Source: Candidatus Ichthyocystis hellenicum (lineage in GTDB: Bacteria > Pseudomonadota > Gammaproteobacteria > Burkholderiales > 2013Ark19i). From it: DNA of 64,000 nt. A program made the position numbers and the translations under genes. Positions 29,500 to 39,055 of the stretch are shown here, piece by piece. Position 1 is the first letter of the stretch; each line of letters opens with the position of its first letter. The notes below the pieces were generated by a model. The model was not told the DNA's origin, did no database searches, and saw only the letters and a program-made list of their open reading frames with translations. The stretch is taken from positions 280,966 through 344,965 of the forward strand of contig NZ_LN906597.1 in NCBI RefSeq assembly GCF_001460935.1, read 5' to 3'.

Positions 29500-30894
29500 T
29501 CAGTCGGTTACTCGTGTGGGAACCGACTTAAAACGACCTTTGCGACTCCACCACGGCATCAGAAAGAAAAAGGATAGATATCCTAACGAAAGCACCTGAG
29601 AAACAACTTGACTCACTGGATTAGGTGGCTGTACACCCAAAAATCCCAGTGCAAAAAACGAAAAAACAAAGAGAAAATAAAGCAGCATGTGCCATGAAGG
29701 ACGGTAACGAATAGATCTAACAGGAGAACAATCTAGCCATGGCAGAAAAAACAATATTATTACCGACACCCCCATTAAGAGCACTCCCCAAAATTTAGCA
29801 TCAACATACTTAAAACCCACAAGCATAGCAACCCATATAGCAACCACAATAAAACGGGAAATAAAACTACCAAGCAACCTCCAGGACAAAACGATGTAAA
29901 CCAAACCGGCAACCGCCACTCTCCACAAAAAATCGGTGGTAGTTGCTCTCAATATGGAATAAAAAGGAGTAAAGTACCAAACGGGAGCTATATGTGGCGG
30001 CGTTTGCATAGGATTAGCAGGAATAAAATTGTTAGCCTCTAAGAAGTACCCCCCCATCTCAGGAACAAAAAACACAACCAGAAAAAATATGATTAAAAAC
30101 ACAGCAGCACCGAACAAATCCTTTACTGTGTAGTAAGGATGGAACGGAATCCCATCAAGAGGAAGACCTTTATCATCCTTACAGTTCTTGATCTCCACTC
30201 CATCTGGGTTATTAGACCCCACTTCATGCAGAGCTGCCAAATGCGCGATCACCAGACCAATAAGCACCAACGGAATAGCAATTACATGAAATGAAAAAAA
30301 CCTATTCAAAGTTGCATCACCAATCACGTAATCACCACGGATCCAAAGTGACAAATCATCACCGATCAAGGGAATAGCAGAAAACAAGTTAACAATAACC
30401 TGAGCACCCCAATAAGACATTTGCCCCCACGGCAGCAAATACCCGAAAAAAGCTTCCGCCATCAAGCACAAAAAAATCAGTGAACCAAAGATCCAAATCA
30501 ACTCCCGAGGCTCACGATAGGAGCCGTAAAGAAGACCTCGAAACATATGGCAATAAACCACCACAAAAAACATGGACGCACCAGTGGAGTGCATATACCT
30601 TATAAGCCAACCAAAAGGCACCTCCCGCATGATGTAGTCAACACTAGCAAAAGCCCTAGGAATACCAGCAAAATTCAAAGAGGCATCTGGTTTGTAATGC
30701 ATAACCAAAAAAATTCCAGTGATTACCTGGATCGCAAGAACAACTAATGCCAAAGAACCGAAAAAATACCAAAAATTAAAATTCTTAGGAGCATAATAGC
30801 CAGTCAAATGCTTCTTAACGAAAGAAGCCACCGGCAACCTTCTGTTGATCCAAGAAGAAAAACCCACCCGATCATCAGACCCATTCAAAGCCAT
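29500..30894 (-). CDS. petB: cytochrome bc1 complex, cytochrome b subunit
   Basis: A 464-residue integral membrane subunit with two b hemes. Heme ligand regions are visible (RYMHSTGASMFFVVVYCHMF and FFSFHVIAIPLVLIGLVIAH). The quinol-oxidation motif reads PVWY rather than PEWY (IAPVWYFTPFYSILRATT); to my knowledge PVWY is normal for beta- and gammaproteobacteria. It has a full set of membrane helices and extends to a basic C-terminal tail. It lies 3 bases after petA. Confidence 0.97.
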   Translation of the reverse strand: MALNGSDDRVGFSSWINRRLPVASFVKKHLTGYYAPKNFNFWYFFGSLALVVLAIQVITGIFLVMHYKPDASLNFAGIPRAFASVDYIMREVPFGWLIRYMHSTGASMFFVVVYCHMFRGLLYGSYREPRELIWIFGSLIFLCLMAEAFFGYLLPWGQMSYWGAQVIVNLFSAIPLIGDDLSLWIRGDYVIGDATLNRFFSFHVIAIPLVLIGLVIAHLAALHEVGSNNPDGVEIKNCKDDKGLPLDGIPFHPYYTVKDLFGAAVFLIIFFLVVFFVPEMGGYFLEANNFIPANPMQTPPHIAPVWYFTPFYSILRATTTDFLWRVAVAGLVYIVLSWRLLGSFISRFIVVAIWVAMLVGFKYVDAKFWGVLLMGVSVIILFFLPWLDCSPVRSIRYRPSWHMLLYFLFVFSFFALGFLGVQPPNPVSQVVSQVLSLGYLSFFFLMPWWSRKGRFKSVPTRVTD

Positions 30895-30897
30895 AAG

Positions 30898-31521
30898 CTA
30901 ACTTCCTTTCTCACCAGGACCGACGCCAACAACAATAGTTTTATCATTCTTATAGTGATGCGGGGGAATTTGCAAATTATCAGGAGCCGGTTGATTAACG
31001 AATACCCGTCCCGCCAAATCATACGTCGACCCATGACAAGGGCACAAAAACCCACCCATCCAATCATCAGGAAGAGAGGGCTGCGGACCTTCCTGAAAAC
31101 GAGGAGAGGGAATACAACCTAAATGAGTACAAATACCGATAACCACCAAATACTCGGGATTAATGGAGCGATACTCATTAAGACAGTACGCAGGAGTAAA
31201 TTCCTCCCCATGACGCAACGACTTCGGGTCTTCCAACAATCCCTCCAGCTTACCGAGAGTATCCAGCATCTTCTGATCCCTTCTCAAGATCCAAATTGGC
31301 TTTCCTCTCCATTCAAATGTGACCATATCCCCATAAGCAAGAGAAGAAATATCGGCCTCAACCGGAGCACCTGCCAAACGTGCTCTATCAGAGGGAGACA
31401 AAGACGCGGCAAAAGGAACAACACAAGCAACACCAGTAGCCGCACCAGCGGCAGAAACAATCGCAATCAGACGACGTCTTCGCTTATCGACAGCATCATG
31501 ATCGTCAGACATATCACCCAT
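30898..31521 (-). CDS. petA: cytochrome bc1 complex, Rieske iron-sulfur subunit
   Basis: 207 residues. The N-terminus has a twin-arginine signal-anchor (DKRRRRLIAIVSAAGAATGVA), consistent with export by the Tat system encoded 1.1 kb upstream. The [2Fe-2S] ligands are CTHLGC and CPCHGSTYD near residues 132-137 and 156-164. It is first in petABC and 84 bases downstream of the Nif3-like gene. Confidence 0.97.
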   Translation of the reverse strand: MGDMSDDHDAVDKRRRRLIAIVSAAGAATGVACVVPFAASLSPSDRARLAGAPVEADISSLAYGDMVTFEWRGKPIWILRRDQKMLDTLGKLEGLLEDPKSLRHGEEFTPAYCLNEYRSINPEYLVVIGICTHLGCIPSPRFQEGPQPSLPDDWMGGFLCPCHGSTYDLAGRVFVNQPAPDNLQIPPHHYKNDKTIVVGVGPGEKGS

Positions 31522-31605
31522 AACTCAGTGAGCCTCTCAGTACTAATAATAAAACAGGGAATTCTACCGTTTTCAAGACAAACAGAGAAGTCCCTCCTCA
31601 GGATA

Positions 31606-32361
31606 TTACACAGGATTATCAAGATCCGAATACCTGTGAGACAAACCAAACGTAGATGCCAACAGTTCGCTCAAAGCCTGTACTCCATACCGTTCAGTTG
31701 CATGATGACCCGCTGCAACATAAGCAACACCGGTCTCCATTGCAAGATGGTAAACAAACTCTGACACCTCTCCCGTTACAAAAGCATCCACACCTAAAGA
31801 AACAGCATCCTTAAAGTAACTTTGACCTGCACCTGTAATCCATGCAACTCTTCTGATGAGCTTACTGTCATCAGAACATAGAAGCAACGGCTGACGATTT
31901 AGCACTTGCCCAATATGCTTAGAAAAATCAGAGGCTAAAAGTGGGTGTTCTAGTGAACCAATGAACCCCAACTGATGTCTCCCAAAAGTAACACCATCCC
32001 AACGCCAGCCCATAAGTCGCGCCAAACAAAAATTATTACCAAGAGTTGGATGAGCATCTAGAGGAAGATGATAGGCTAAAACTCCAATATCGTGCTCTAA
32101 CAAAACTGCAACCCTATCTTTAGTAGTACCAGTCATAGCAAAAGGATCAGAAAACCAAAAAAGACCATGGTGGACAATAATCACGTCGGCGCCGAAATTA
32201 ACTGCTCGATTGATCAGAGATAACGAAGCAGTAACACCGGAAAAGATCTTCTTAACATCACGATCGGTGGAAACATGTACACCATTAATGCAATAGTCAT
32301 AGGAAAAATCCTTAACCTGGAGTAATTCATCTGTGTAGTCAACTAAAGCTGAAAAATCCAT
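31606..32361 (-). CDS. Nif3-like dinuclear metal-centre protein (YbgI family)
   Basis: A 251-residue Nif3/YbgI-type protein. Metal-binding blocks are visible: VIIVHHGLFW near residue 60-69, LAYHLPLDAHPTLGNNFCLA, DAFVTGEVSEFVYHLAMETGVAYVAAGHHATERYG. Family members bind two metal ions; the cellular role is still unclear. It is commonly encoded between a periplasmic protease and petABC in Betaproteobacteria; here the protease gene is missing and tatC lies upstream. Confidence 0.92.
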   Translation of the reverse strand: MDFSALVDYTDELLQVKDFSYDYCINGVHVSTDRDVKKIFSGVTASLSLINRAVNFGADVIIVHHGLFWFSDPFAMTGTTKDRVAVLLEHDIGVLAYHLPLDAHPTLGNNFCLARLMGWRWDGVTFGRHQLGFIGSLEHPLLASDFSKHIGQVLNRQPLLLCSDDSKLIRRVAWITGAGQSYFKDAVSLGVDAFVTGEVSEFVYHLAMETGVAYVAAGHHATERYGVQALSELLASTFGLSHRYSDLDNPV

Positions 32362-32384
32362 GAAAACAATCTTTCTATAGCCAG

Positions 32385-32492
32385 TTATTCGTCATGCCAC
32401 CCGCCCAAGAAACCAAAATCTGAAACTAATTTCTCACAAAACCTGCAAGCACCAAAAATACTACCAGCAACCACCAGCAGAGAAAGTAACAC
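32385..32492 (-). CDS. possible small lipoprotein-like peptide
   Basis: A 35-codon frame from GTG 32492 to TAA 32385 encodes a hydrophobic N-terminus (VLLSLLVVAGSIFGAC) with a Cys at residue 16 in a weak lipobox context, then a short polar tail ending GGWHDE. There is no convincing ribosome binding site and an in-frame TGA lies 4 codons upstream, so this may be chance. It occupies the 221-base gap between tatC and the Nif3-like gene, where related genomes usually carry a periplasmic protease. Confidence 0.2.
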   Translation of the reverse strand: MLLSLLVVAGSIFGACRFCEKLVSDFGFLGGWHDE

Positions 32493-32582
32493 CTTACATA
32501 GTCAGTATAATTTGGGCAATTTAACGCACCCCTGCAAAAAAACACACCAAACACTGCAGCTCAGAAAACAAGCACCTGATCA

Positions 32583-33332
32583 TCAACAAGAAGAAGACCC
32601 AAGATTACGCCGAGTCAACACCAGCTTAACCAATACTATTCCCAACTCATACAAAACACACAATGGAATTGCGAGCAAGAACTGAGATAAAACATCAGGA
32701 GGAGATAAAACAGCAGCAACGATAAAAGACAAAACAACGGCGTATCGCCTATAAGCAACATAGCTGCTCTCATCGAAATATCCCAAGTAAGAGAAAATAA
32801 GCATCACAACCGGCAGCTCGAAACAACAGCCAAAAGACAAGAAACAAGAGTAAATAAAATCCCAGTACTGATCAACATCAGTCATCAATACCAGATCAGG
32901 AGGTACAGATTTGTGCACAAAAACAAACAATAAAGGAAATACAATAAAATAGACGAATAGCATGCCCAGCAAAAACAGGATATAACCAACAGAAACCACA
33001 AAAACGGTCAGTCTTCGCTCATGCTTGTACAGAGCAGGTCTAACAAAAGCCCATAACTGCCATAAAAAAAAAGGCATAGCAAAAACAAACGACAGAAACG
33101 CCGTCATTTTTATAGGTACCCAAAAAGATGACATAACAGAAACAGAAACTAAATTACCACTAGGAGATAATTTCAGCATCGGATGGGATAATAATAAATA
33201 TACACCCTCACGAAAGTTAAAAATTGACAAAAATACTACGAAAAAAACAGCCAAGCAATAAAAAACTCGTAACCGCAACTCTGCAATGTACGGAATAAAC
33301 CCATTATTCATCTTTGCCACATGGATATCCAT
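32583..33332 (-). CDS. tatC: twin-arginine translocase subunit TatC
   Basis: A 249-residue six-helix receptor for twin-arginine signal peptides. Seen: FIPYIAELRLRVFYCLAVFF (the conserved 'hl.ELR.Rl' entry), PFFLWQLWAFVRPALYKHERR, and FGCCFELPVVMLIFSYLG (F-x-x-x-F-E-x-P). A second ATG at 33311 (MNNGFIPYIAEL) is an alternative start. It overlaps tatB by up to 29 bases. An A9 run at 33063-33071 lies within the coding region. Confidence 0.95.
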   Translation of the reverse strand: MDIHVAKMNNGFIPYIAELRLRVFYCLAVFFVVFLSIFNFREGVYLLLSHPMLKLSPSGNLVSVSVMSSFWVPIKMTAFLSFVFAMPFFLWQLWAFVRPALYKHERRLTVFVVSVGYILFLLGMLFVYFIVFPLLFVFVHKSVPPDLVLMTDVDQYWDFIYSCFLSFGCCFELPVVMLIFSYLGYFDESSYVAYRRYAVVLSFIVAAVLSPPDVLSQFLLAIPLCVLYELGIVLVKLVLTRRNLGSSSC

Positions 33333-33537
33333 CCTCAGCCTGGCCTTCTCTCATTCTCCTCAAATCACTCTGGTGCATCTCTTGCTCTAAATCAAAACGC
33401 AAGCGATTCAACACAGAAACCACACGACCCCAGACGAAACCCAGGGTACGTAAAACTCGAGGAAGACGGTCCGGGCCTAAAACAAGCAGAGCAACGAAAA
33501 AAATGACCAATATTTCCGAGAAACTTACGCCAAACAT
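33304..33537 (-). CDS. tatB: Sec-independent translocase subunit TatB
   Basis: A short TatB of 77 residues; most are longer than 100. The N-terminal helix FGVSFSEILVIFFVALLVLGPDRLPRVLRTLG has the conserved Glu and GP-x-[RK]-LP hinge, followed by an amphipathic helix (VSVLNRLRFDLEQEMHQSDLRRM). The C-terminal extension of typical TatB is missing. It is 8 bases after tatA and overlaps tatC. Confidence 0.92.
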   Translation of the reverse strand: MFGVSFSEILVIFFVALLVLGPDRLPRVLRTLGFVWGRVVSVLNRLRFDLEQEMHQSDLRRMREGQAEDGYPCGKDE

Positions 33538-33545
33538 AATCGCAA

Positions 33546-33740
33546 CTAAACTTTATTATCTTTGTCAGAAGAATGAGGACCTTCCTTCTCAGAGGGAAAG
33601 TTATCATTTAACCCTTCTTTGAACTGACGAACAGCTATACCCAAATCCTTACCCATGTTACGCAACCTGTCTGTGCCAAAAAGCAAACCTATCACTAACA
33701 GTACAAGCAACCAATGAAAAATACTCATAGAACCCATCAC
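33546..33740 (-). CDS. tatA: Sec-independent translocase subunit TatA
   Basis: 64 residues: a membrane helix ([17 protein letters not shown]), the hinge and amphipathic helix [21 protein letters not shown], and a charged tail. The FG hinge reads [10 protein letters not shown], matching TatA. It forms the pore component with TatB and TatC, which follow directly. It lies 13 bases downstream of hinT. Confidence 0.93.
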   Translation of the reverse strand: MMGSMSIFHWLLVLLVIGLLFGTDRLRNMGKDLGIAVRQFKEGLNDNFPSEKEGPHSSDKDNKV

Positions 33741-33753
33741 AGCCTCCTATAAA

Positions 33754-34116
33754 CTACTTAACCGCCCATCGCCTAAGGGCAAGAGGATCTGGACCACCCA
33801 AGATATGCCCGTGAAGATGCATAACCTCCTGACAACCAATGCGCCCAGTATTGAAAACAAACCTAAATCCATCTGGAGATCCGTGCTCAGTAGCCAATTT
33901 TCCTGCCAACAACAACATATGAGATAAAACACCAGCATGATGACTGTCGACCACAGCCAAAGATTCTATGTGATCACGAGAAACAACCAACAAGTGAAGT
34001 GGAGCAGCAGGACGAATATCATGAAAGCAGATTACCATATCATCACGATGCACCACCTTCGCAGGAACTTGACCCCTCAAAATTTGACAAAAAACACAAT
34101 CGTCAGAAGTCGACAT
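33754..34116 (-). CDS. hinT: HIT-family purine nucleoside phosphoramidase
   Basis: A 120-residue histidine-triad protein with CVFCQILRGQVPAKVVHRDD at the N-terminus, FHDIRPAAPLHLLVVSRDHI, and the triad MHLHGHILGG near residues 98-107. HinT-like enzymes hydrolyse AMP-N bonds. Its neighbours tatABC downstream and lipA upstream (18 bases) make it part of a dense operon; the usual upstream hisIE genes are absent. Confidence 0.94.
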   Translation of the reverse strand: MSTSDDCVFCQILRGQVPAKVVHRDDMVICFHDIRPAAPLHLLVVSRDHIESLAVVDSHHAGVLSHMLLLAGKLATEHGSPDGFRFVFNTGRIGCQEVMHLHGHILGGPDPLALRRWAVK

Positions 34117-34134
34117 AATAGGTTACTCCCGTTA

Positions 34135-35097
34135 TTAGCTACAAACACCGGCAGAAACTGCCTGTACATCCGCATGATAAGACGATCTCACTAGCGGACC
34201 GCACGCCGCATGAGTAAACCCTAAAGAATAAGCTACTTTTTCCATCTCGAAAAATTCATCAGGAGAGACATACCTATCCACAGACAAATGATATTCAGAT
34301 GGCTGCAAATACTGACCTAAGGTTAGCATTTTGACCCCATGAGACCTTAAATCACGCATAACTTGGTGAATTTCTTCATTAGTTTCACCACACCCAAGCA
34401 TTAGCCCAGACTTTGTCGGTACATTAGGATTAACCTCAGCAAATCGCTTCAAAAGACTAAGAGAGTGCTGATAATCGGCACCTGGCCTCACTTTCTTGTA
34501 AAGACGAGGAACTGTCTCTAAATTATGATTCATAACATCGGGCATACTATCAGTCAAAGCAGCTACTGCCTTATCCAAGCGACCACGAAAATCCGGCACC
34601 AACAACTCAATTCTAGCAGAAGAAGAACGACGAATATGGTTTACTACCTCTGCAAAATGAGCAGCCCCACCGTCACGCAAATCGTCACGATCAACGGAAG
34701 TTATCACTACATAGCTCAAGCTCAAATGGGAAACTGCCTGAGCAATCTTCTGCGGCTCCTCTACATCAAGAGGATCTGGACGCCCATGACCAACATCACA
34801 GAAGGGACATCGACGCGTACACTTATCCCCCATTATCATGAAAGTAGCAGTCCCTTTACCAAAACACTCGCCTATGTTGGGACAAGACCCCTCCTCGCAC
34901 ACAGTATGCAAATTATGCTCTCGCAAAAGTTTCTTTATTTCATAGAATCGAGAATCAACACTAGGGGCTTTTACACGCAACCACTTCGGTTTAGGTTTAA
35001 AAACCCTTCCCTCTGCAGGAATTACCTTGATTGGTATCCTGGCTGTCTTAAGTTGCCCTTTTTGCTTTTGCGTAGGATCAATACGATCAGCTGCCAC
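34135..35097 (-). CDS. lipA: lipoyl synthase
   Basis: A 320-residue radical SAM enzyme that inserts two sulfurs into octanoyl groups on lipoyl domains. The auxiliary cluster motif (C near 59, [20 protein letters not shown]) and the radical SAM motif CTRRCPFC near 92-99 are both intact, and the C-terminus has [11 protein letters not shown]. The length is normal. It overlaps lipB by 11 bases, consistent with endogenous lipoate synthesis. Confidence 0.97.
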   Translation of the reverse strand: MAADRIDPTQKQKGQLKTARIPIKVIPAEGRVFKPKPKWLRVKAPSVDSRFYEIKKLLREHNLHTVCEEGSCPNIGECFGKGTATFMIMGDKCTRRCPFCDVGHGRPDPLDVEEPQKIAQAVSHLSLSYVVITSVDRDDLRDGGAAHFAEVVNHIRRSSSARIELLVPDFRGRLDKAVAALTDSMPDVMNHNLETVPRLYKKVRPGADYQHSLSLLKRFAEVNPNVPTKSGLMLGCGETNEEIHQVMRDLRSHGVKMLTLGQYLQPSEYHLSVDRYVSPDEFFEMEKVAYSLGFTHAACGPLVRSSYHADVQAVSAGVCS

Positions 35098-35809
35098 AAT
35101 ACCCCCCTTGCTTCGCCAAACAATCAGTCAAAGCCTTGATAATAGCACTCGGCACATCTGAAATCGTTACATTGGGCTTTATGTCCACAAGCTGAGTCAT
35201 CCTCAACCCTCGATCGCCGCATGGATTAATAGCTGAAAACGGGGCCAAATCCATATCAACATTAATCGCAATACCGTGATAAGACCAGCCCTTATGAAAC
35301 CTAAACCCCAATGATACCAGTTTTGAATCAGAAACATAAATACCTGGATAACCATTCCTTAAATGCGCATCAATACCTTTGGAACGAAAAAATACAACCA
35401 ATACTTCCTCTATACAAGACACAAATAAACGGGGACTAGAAGAAAAAAGTCTACGAACATCAACTAGTAAGTATAAGACCAATTGTCCAGGTCCATGGTA
35501 TGTAACCTGCCCACCTCGATCAGCAAAAACAAACGGTATTTTCCGGTATAACATCCCAAGAGAAGAAAAATGTTCTGGAGAAGCTGAAAACCCGACGGTA
35601 AAAACCGGAGGATGCTCAACCACCCAAAGCTGAGGAATAGATCCCGAAGAAGATGACAAAAATTTTACCTCTTCTACCATGGCAACAAAGCAACGGTCAT
35701 ACTGCACCAAACCAATATTTCTAACCAAACAATGGTTACAAAAATAACTGGTAGATTTGCCTACCAACAACTCAACTCGATCAGCAACAAGCTTTGCATC
35801 CAATGCCAT
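35087..35809 (-). CDS. lipB: octanoyl-ACP:protein octanoyltransferase
   Basis: 240 residues. It moves octanoate from ACP to lipoyl domains, the step before LipA. Seen: [33 protein letters not shown], the catalytic Lys in [23 protein letters not shown] and the catalytic Cys in [14 protein letters not shown]. About 25 residues precede the usual N-terminus ([11 protein letters not shown]); a later start may be used. It lies 3 bases after uvrD. Confidence 0.95.
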   Translation of the reverse strand: MALDAKLVADRVELLVGKSTSYFCNHCLVRNIGLVQYDRCFVAMVEEVKFLSSSSGSIPQLWVVEHPPVFTVGFSASPEHFSSLGMLYRKIPFVFADRGGQVTYHGPGQLVLYLLVDVRRLFSSSPRLFVSCIEEVLVVFFRSKGIDAHLRNGYPGIYVSDSKLVSLGFRFHKGWSYHGIAINVDMDLAPFSAINPCGDRGLRMTQLVDIKPNVTISDVPSAIIKALTDCLAKQGGYCGS

Positions 35810-35812
35810 AAG

Positions 35813-37999
35813 TCAATTAGTAACCTCTAATTTAGATAACTTAGCCGACAAAAGTTTCGATCCATGCTGTTCAAAACTAACCCTGACATAAACATCGTCA
35901 CTGCAACCTTCAACTGCCGTAATACATCCTCTGCCAAAATGCTGGTGATTGACCATTTGACCGACATGGTAAGCACAAGAACGAGACCTACTGCTAGGAG
36001 CTTGAACCCCCCCCCGGGAAAATCGTTTCAACGAAACACCATCAGTACGTGAAGATTTACCGTAAGGATAATCAATTATATTCAAGCCTGGAATTTCCTC
36101 TATAAACTGGGATGGATAACAGATGGCAGGCTCAGATCTAGAATACATTCGCCGCTCCCGACAAAAGCTGAAAAATAATTCTCGCTTAGCCCTTGTCATT
36201 GCCACATACATTAACCGCCGTTCCTCCTCCAAACTTTTCTCTTCATCTTTATCCCAACGGTCACTTGGAAACAGACCTTGCTCAAGCCCAACAATAAAAA
36301 CACTATCGAACTCCAAACCTTTTGACATGTGAATAGTCATCAAACTAACTTTATCAGTCCCATCATCAGAAACAGATGTTTCAAGCGCAACAGATGAAAG
36401 AAAGGCAGCTAAAACGGCACGAGGATCATCCTCAGAGTCTCTTTCTAAAATATACTCCTTCTCGAACGATTCCAACGACAATAAAAATTGATCCAAATTT
36501 TCTCTCCTATCATCCTGTTCTGATGCGGGAAAAGAAGAAAGCAAAGCCGTCTCTTCAATGACAAAAGATACATAATCTAGCAAAGACATTGTACTACTTG
36601 CTTCTATAAGACGTTTCATAAGCTGGTAGAAAAATTGCACAGGCTTGCATTTTGCTCCGCTATAATTCTCTGTTACAGCCAATAGTGACTTATTACTTTG
36701 AATGGACCTAGCTTGAATATCAGAAACAGTTTGAGGACCTATTCCCCTTAATGGAACATTAACTATTCGTAAAAATGACATGCTGTCACTCTCATTGATC
36801 ACCAACCTAAGGTAGGCCATAACATGCTTCACCTCCGCACGATCAAAGAACCTTGCCCCACCTACAACCCTAAAAGGTATATTTGCAGAAAATAATGCCT
36901 GCTCGATACATCTTGATTGAGCATTAGTCCGATAAAGTACAGCTATGTCAGATAATGATCCCCCTCGCCCAACAATACGGTTTATGGTTTCAGTTAACCA
37001 AACTGCTTCGTAATAATCGTTAAGAGCACGGCAAACAGTGATAACGCCATTCTTACAATTATCGGTCCATAAATTCTTTCCCAAGCGATGAGAGTTATTT
37101 GCAATCAATTTATTAGAAGCATCTAATATGTAACTAACAGATCTATAATTTTGTTCTAAGCGGATTACTTTACTGACATTAAAGTCTTGCTGAAAAGCAT
37201 GTATGTTGTCTACTGTAGCTCCACGAAAAGAATATATAGATTGATCATCATCCCCCACGGCAAAAACGGACCGGCAATTATTTGTTCCATGACCTGCAAT
37301 CGCCTTCAACCAACGATACTGTAGTAAATTTGTATCTTGAAACTCATCTATTAAAATAAATGAGAATTTATCAATTACTTGCTGACGTAAATCAGCACAA
37401 TTCATCAAAACTTCATAACTACGCAATATTAGTTCGGAAAAATCAACTAACATTTCACTTGCACAAATTTGCTCATAGCGATCATATATAAAACTAATTT
37501 TTTGATAAAAGAAATTATCATTAGAGATATCGGAATATCTCTGTGCTCTCTGCTTAGAATGATTAATAAAATTTGCAACTTGAACTGGAGGATAAAGTAC
37601 CGGATCCTTACCTTCCTCCTTTAAGATTCGCTTTATTAAAGAAATCTGATCAGCTGAATCTAAAATCTGAAATGTTGATGTCAACCCAGCTTCATGGTAG
37701 TACTGTCTGAGAAAACGCAAACAAATACCATGAAAAGTACCAAGCCACATGCGACTAACCAATGTATTGCCAGGCAAGGTATCTGATACTCTCTTTACCA
37801 TTTCCTTTGCTGCTTTGTTTGTAAAGGTTACCGCTAAAACTTGATATGGATGACATCTTTTGGTTTCAATCAGCCAAGCTAACCTAGAAGTCAAGACCTT
37901 TGTTTTACCACTACCTGCGCCTGCCAAAACGAGAAGCGACCCATTATCCCAAGAAACAGCCTCCCTTTGCTGTAAATTGAGTCCATCTAAGTACGACAT
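35813..37999 (-). CDS. uvrD: DNA helicase II (UvrD/Rep family)
   Basis: A 728-residue SF1A helicase. Seen: Walker A AGAGSGKTKVLTSRL near 27-40, DEFQDTNLLQYRWL, GDDDQSIYSFRGA, YRTNAQSRCIEQAL, LMTIHMSKGLEFDSVFIVGLEQGLFP, and the C-terminal Tudor-like tail (HVGQMVNHQHFGRG) typical of UvrD. It acts in nucleotide excision and mismatch repair. A run of nine G on the coding strand (36007-36015 on plus) lies just before the C-terminal domain at about residue 662. It is 24 bases after holA. Confidence 0.93.
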   Translation of the reverse strand: MSYLDGLNLQQREAVSWDNGSLLVLAGAGSGKTKVLTSRLAWLIETKRCHPYQVLAVTFTNKAAKEMVKRVSDTLPGNTLVSRMWLGTFHGICLRFLRQYYHEAGLTSTFQILDSADQISLIKRILKEEGKDPVLYPPVQVANFINHSKQRAQRYSDISNDNFFYQKISFIYDRYEQICASEMLVDFSELILRSYEVLMNCADLRQQVIDKFSFILIDEFQDTNLLQYRWLKAIAGHGTNNCRSVFAVGDDDQSIYSFRGATVDNIHAFQQDFNVSKVIRLEQNYRSVSYILDASNKLIANNSHRLGKNLWTDNCKNGVITVCRALNDYYEAVWLTETINRIVGRGGSLSDIAVLYRTNAQSRCIEQALFSANIPFRVVGGARFFDRAEVKHVMAYLRLVINESDSMSFLRIVNVPLRGIGPQTVSDIQARSIQSNKSLLAVTENYSGAKCKPVQFFYQLMKRLIEASSTMSLLDYVSFVIEETALLSSFPASEQDDRRENLDQFLLSLESFEKEYILERDSEDDPRAVLAAFLSSVALETSVSDDGTDKVSLMTIHMSKGLEFDSVFIVGLEQGLFPSDRWDKDEEKSLEEERRLMYVAMTRAKRELFFSFCRERRMYSRSEPAICYPSQFIEEIPGLNIIDYPYGKSSRTDGVSLKRFSRGGVQAPSSRSRSCAYHVGQMVNHQHFGRGCITAVEGCSDDVYVRVSFEQHGSKLLSAKLSKLEVTN

Positions 38000-38023
38000 A
38001 ACAATCTCCGATTGACTCTACTA

Positions 38024-39037
38024 CTATCGATCTCGCATTAAAAATAGACCTGTCCATAAAAGATCATCCCATGGATAACCGGGTACAATTCCCTTATGTT
38101 TTTTATCAATAAAATTCAAGCAAGAAAGCGCCTGCACAATATCACTTTCTACCAATAATTTTATAGCTTTGATAAAAAACGAACGACGCTCTCCAAATAT
38201 TTTCCTCTTCTGAAAAAATGAATCCTCCTGCTTAGGAGTAAGCGGAGATTCGCTATGATAAGCACAACACACCCGAAGATCCTGGGACAACCGCCACACA
38301 ATCAAAGATATTAAAGATTCATCACTGGCACTCAAGTAATTCAATATACGAACAAATCTTTCGCGATCACGAGAAAAAACTGCCTGGATACAATCGTCAA
38401 CCCCATACCTAGTAGTTGAAAAAATATTTTCTTGAATATAATCGGCAGTAATAATTTTTTGCGATGCCTGCTGGAGAATAATCTGCTCCAAAGCTTGATA
38501 AACACCACAAGCATTTCCTTCGAAAAAGGTAGATAAAAACTCAGTAACCTCAGGAGAAAACTTTATTCCCTTAGATAACAAAAGATCATTAATCCAAGCT
38601 ATAAAGTGATCTGGAGATGGATAAATACAAGAAAAAAAACAAATCTCATCCCCCTTACAACCAGCAACAAACCAAGCACTCTTCTTATCCTGCCAGGATA
38701 AGTTTTCTAGGATTAGCACAAAAAAATCACCATGCCTATAGCAAGAAATAAACTTCAACAATCCCTCAACTTGCGAAGGATTGCATAGAATTTCAAACAA
38801 TCTGGAAGAAGAAAATAAGGAACTATTACGCAATACTGATTTTAATTCATCATATCTATTGTTTTTTCTACAATCAAAAACCAGGCGCTCCCCAAACTCA
38901 CATCGATCCCGGAAAGACCTCCTGATCTCATCCATAATCTGTGCTCTAAAAAACTCTTCATCACCGAAAACAACAGAACAGCTAGTAATTTCCCTCCGTT
39001 GAAAAAAACTAATGAACTTCGCTGATTCTATGAGCAC
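38024..39037 (-). CDS. holA: DNA polymerase III delta subunit
   Basis: A 337-residue clamp-loader subunit. The N-terminus has the family's VVFGDEEFFRAQIMDEIRRS block, the middle part is low in conservation, and the C-terminal domain shows FSTTRYGVDDCIQAVFSRDRERFVRIL and LIVWRLSQDLRVC, as in HolA. It loads the beta clamp with DnaX and HolB. It follows leuS by 18 bases; in most Betaproteobacteria lptE lies between them, and it is missing here. Confidence 0.9.
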   Translation of the reverse strand: MLIESAKFISFFQRREITSCSVVFGDEEFFRAQIMDEIRRSFRDRCEFGERLVFDCRKNNRYDELKSVLRNSSLFSSSRLFEILCNPSQVEGLLKFISCYRHGDFFVLILENLSWQDKKSAWFVAGCKGDEICFFSCIYPSPDHFIAWINDLLLSKGIKFSPEVTEFLSTFFEGNACGVYQALEQIILQQASQKIITADYIQENIFSTTRYGVDDCIQAVFSRDRERFVRILNYLSASDESLISLIVWRLSQDLRVCCAYHSESPLTPKQEDSFFQKRKIFGERRSFFIKAIKLLVESDIVQALSCLNFIDKKHKGIVPGYPWDDLLWTGLFLMRDR

Positions 39038-39055
39038 CAGTTTATTTCTCCATCT

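Noticed and set aside
29989..30020. PVWY instead of PEWY in cytochrome b as an anomaly
   Set aside because: To my knowledge this variant is usual in beta- and gammaproteobacterial cytochrome b, so it is not a defect.
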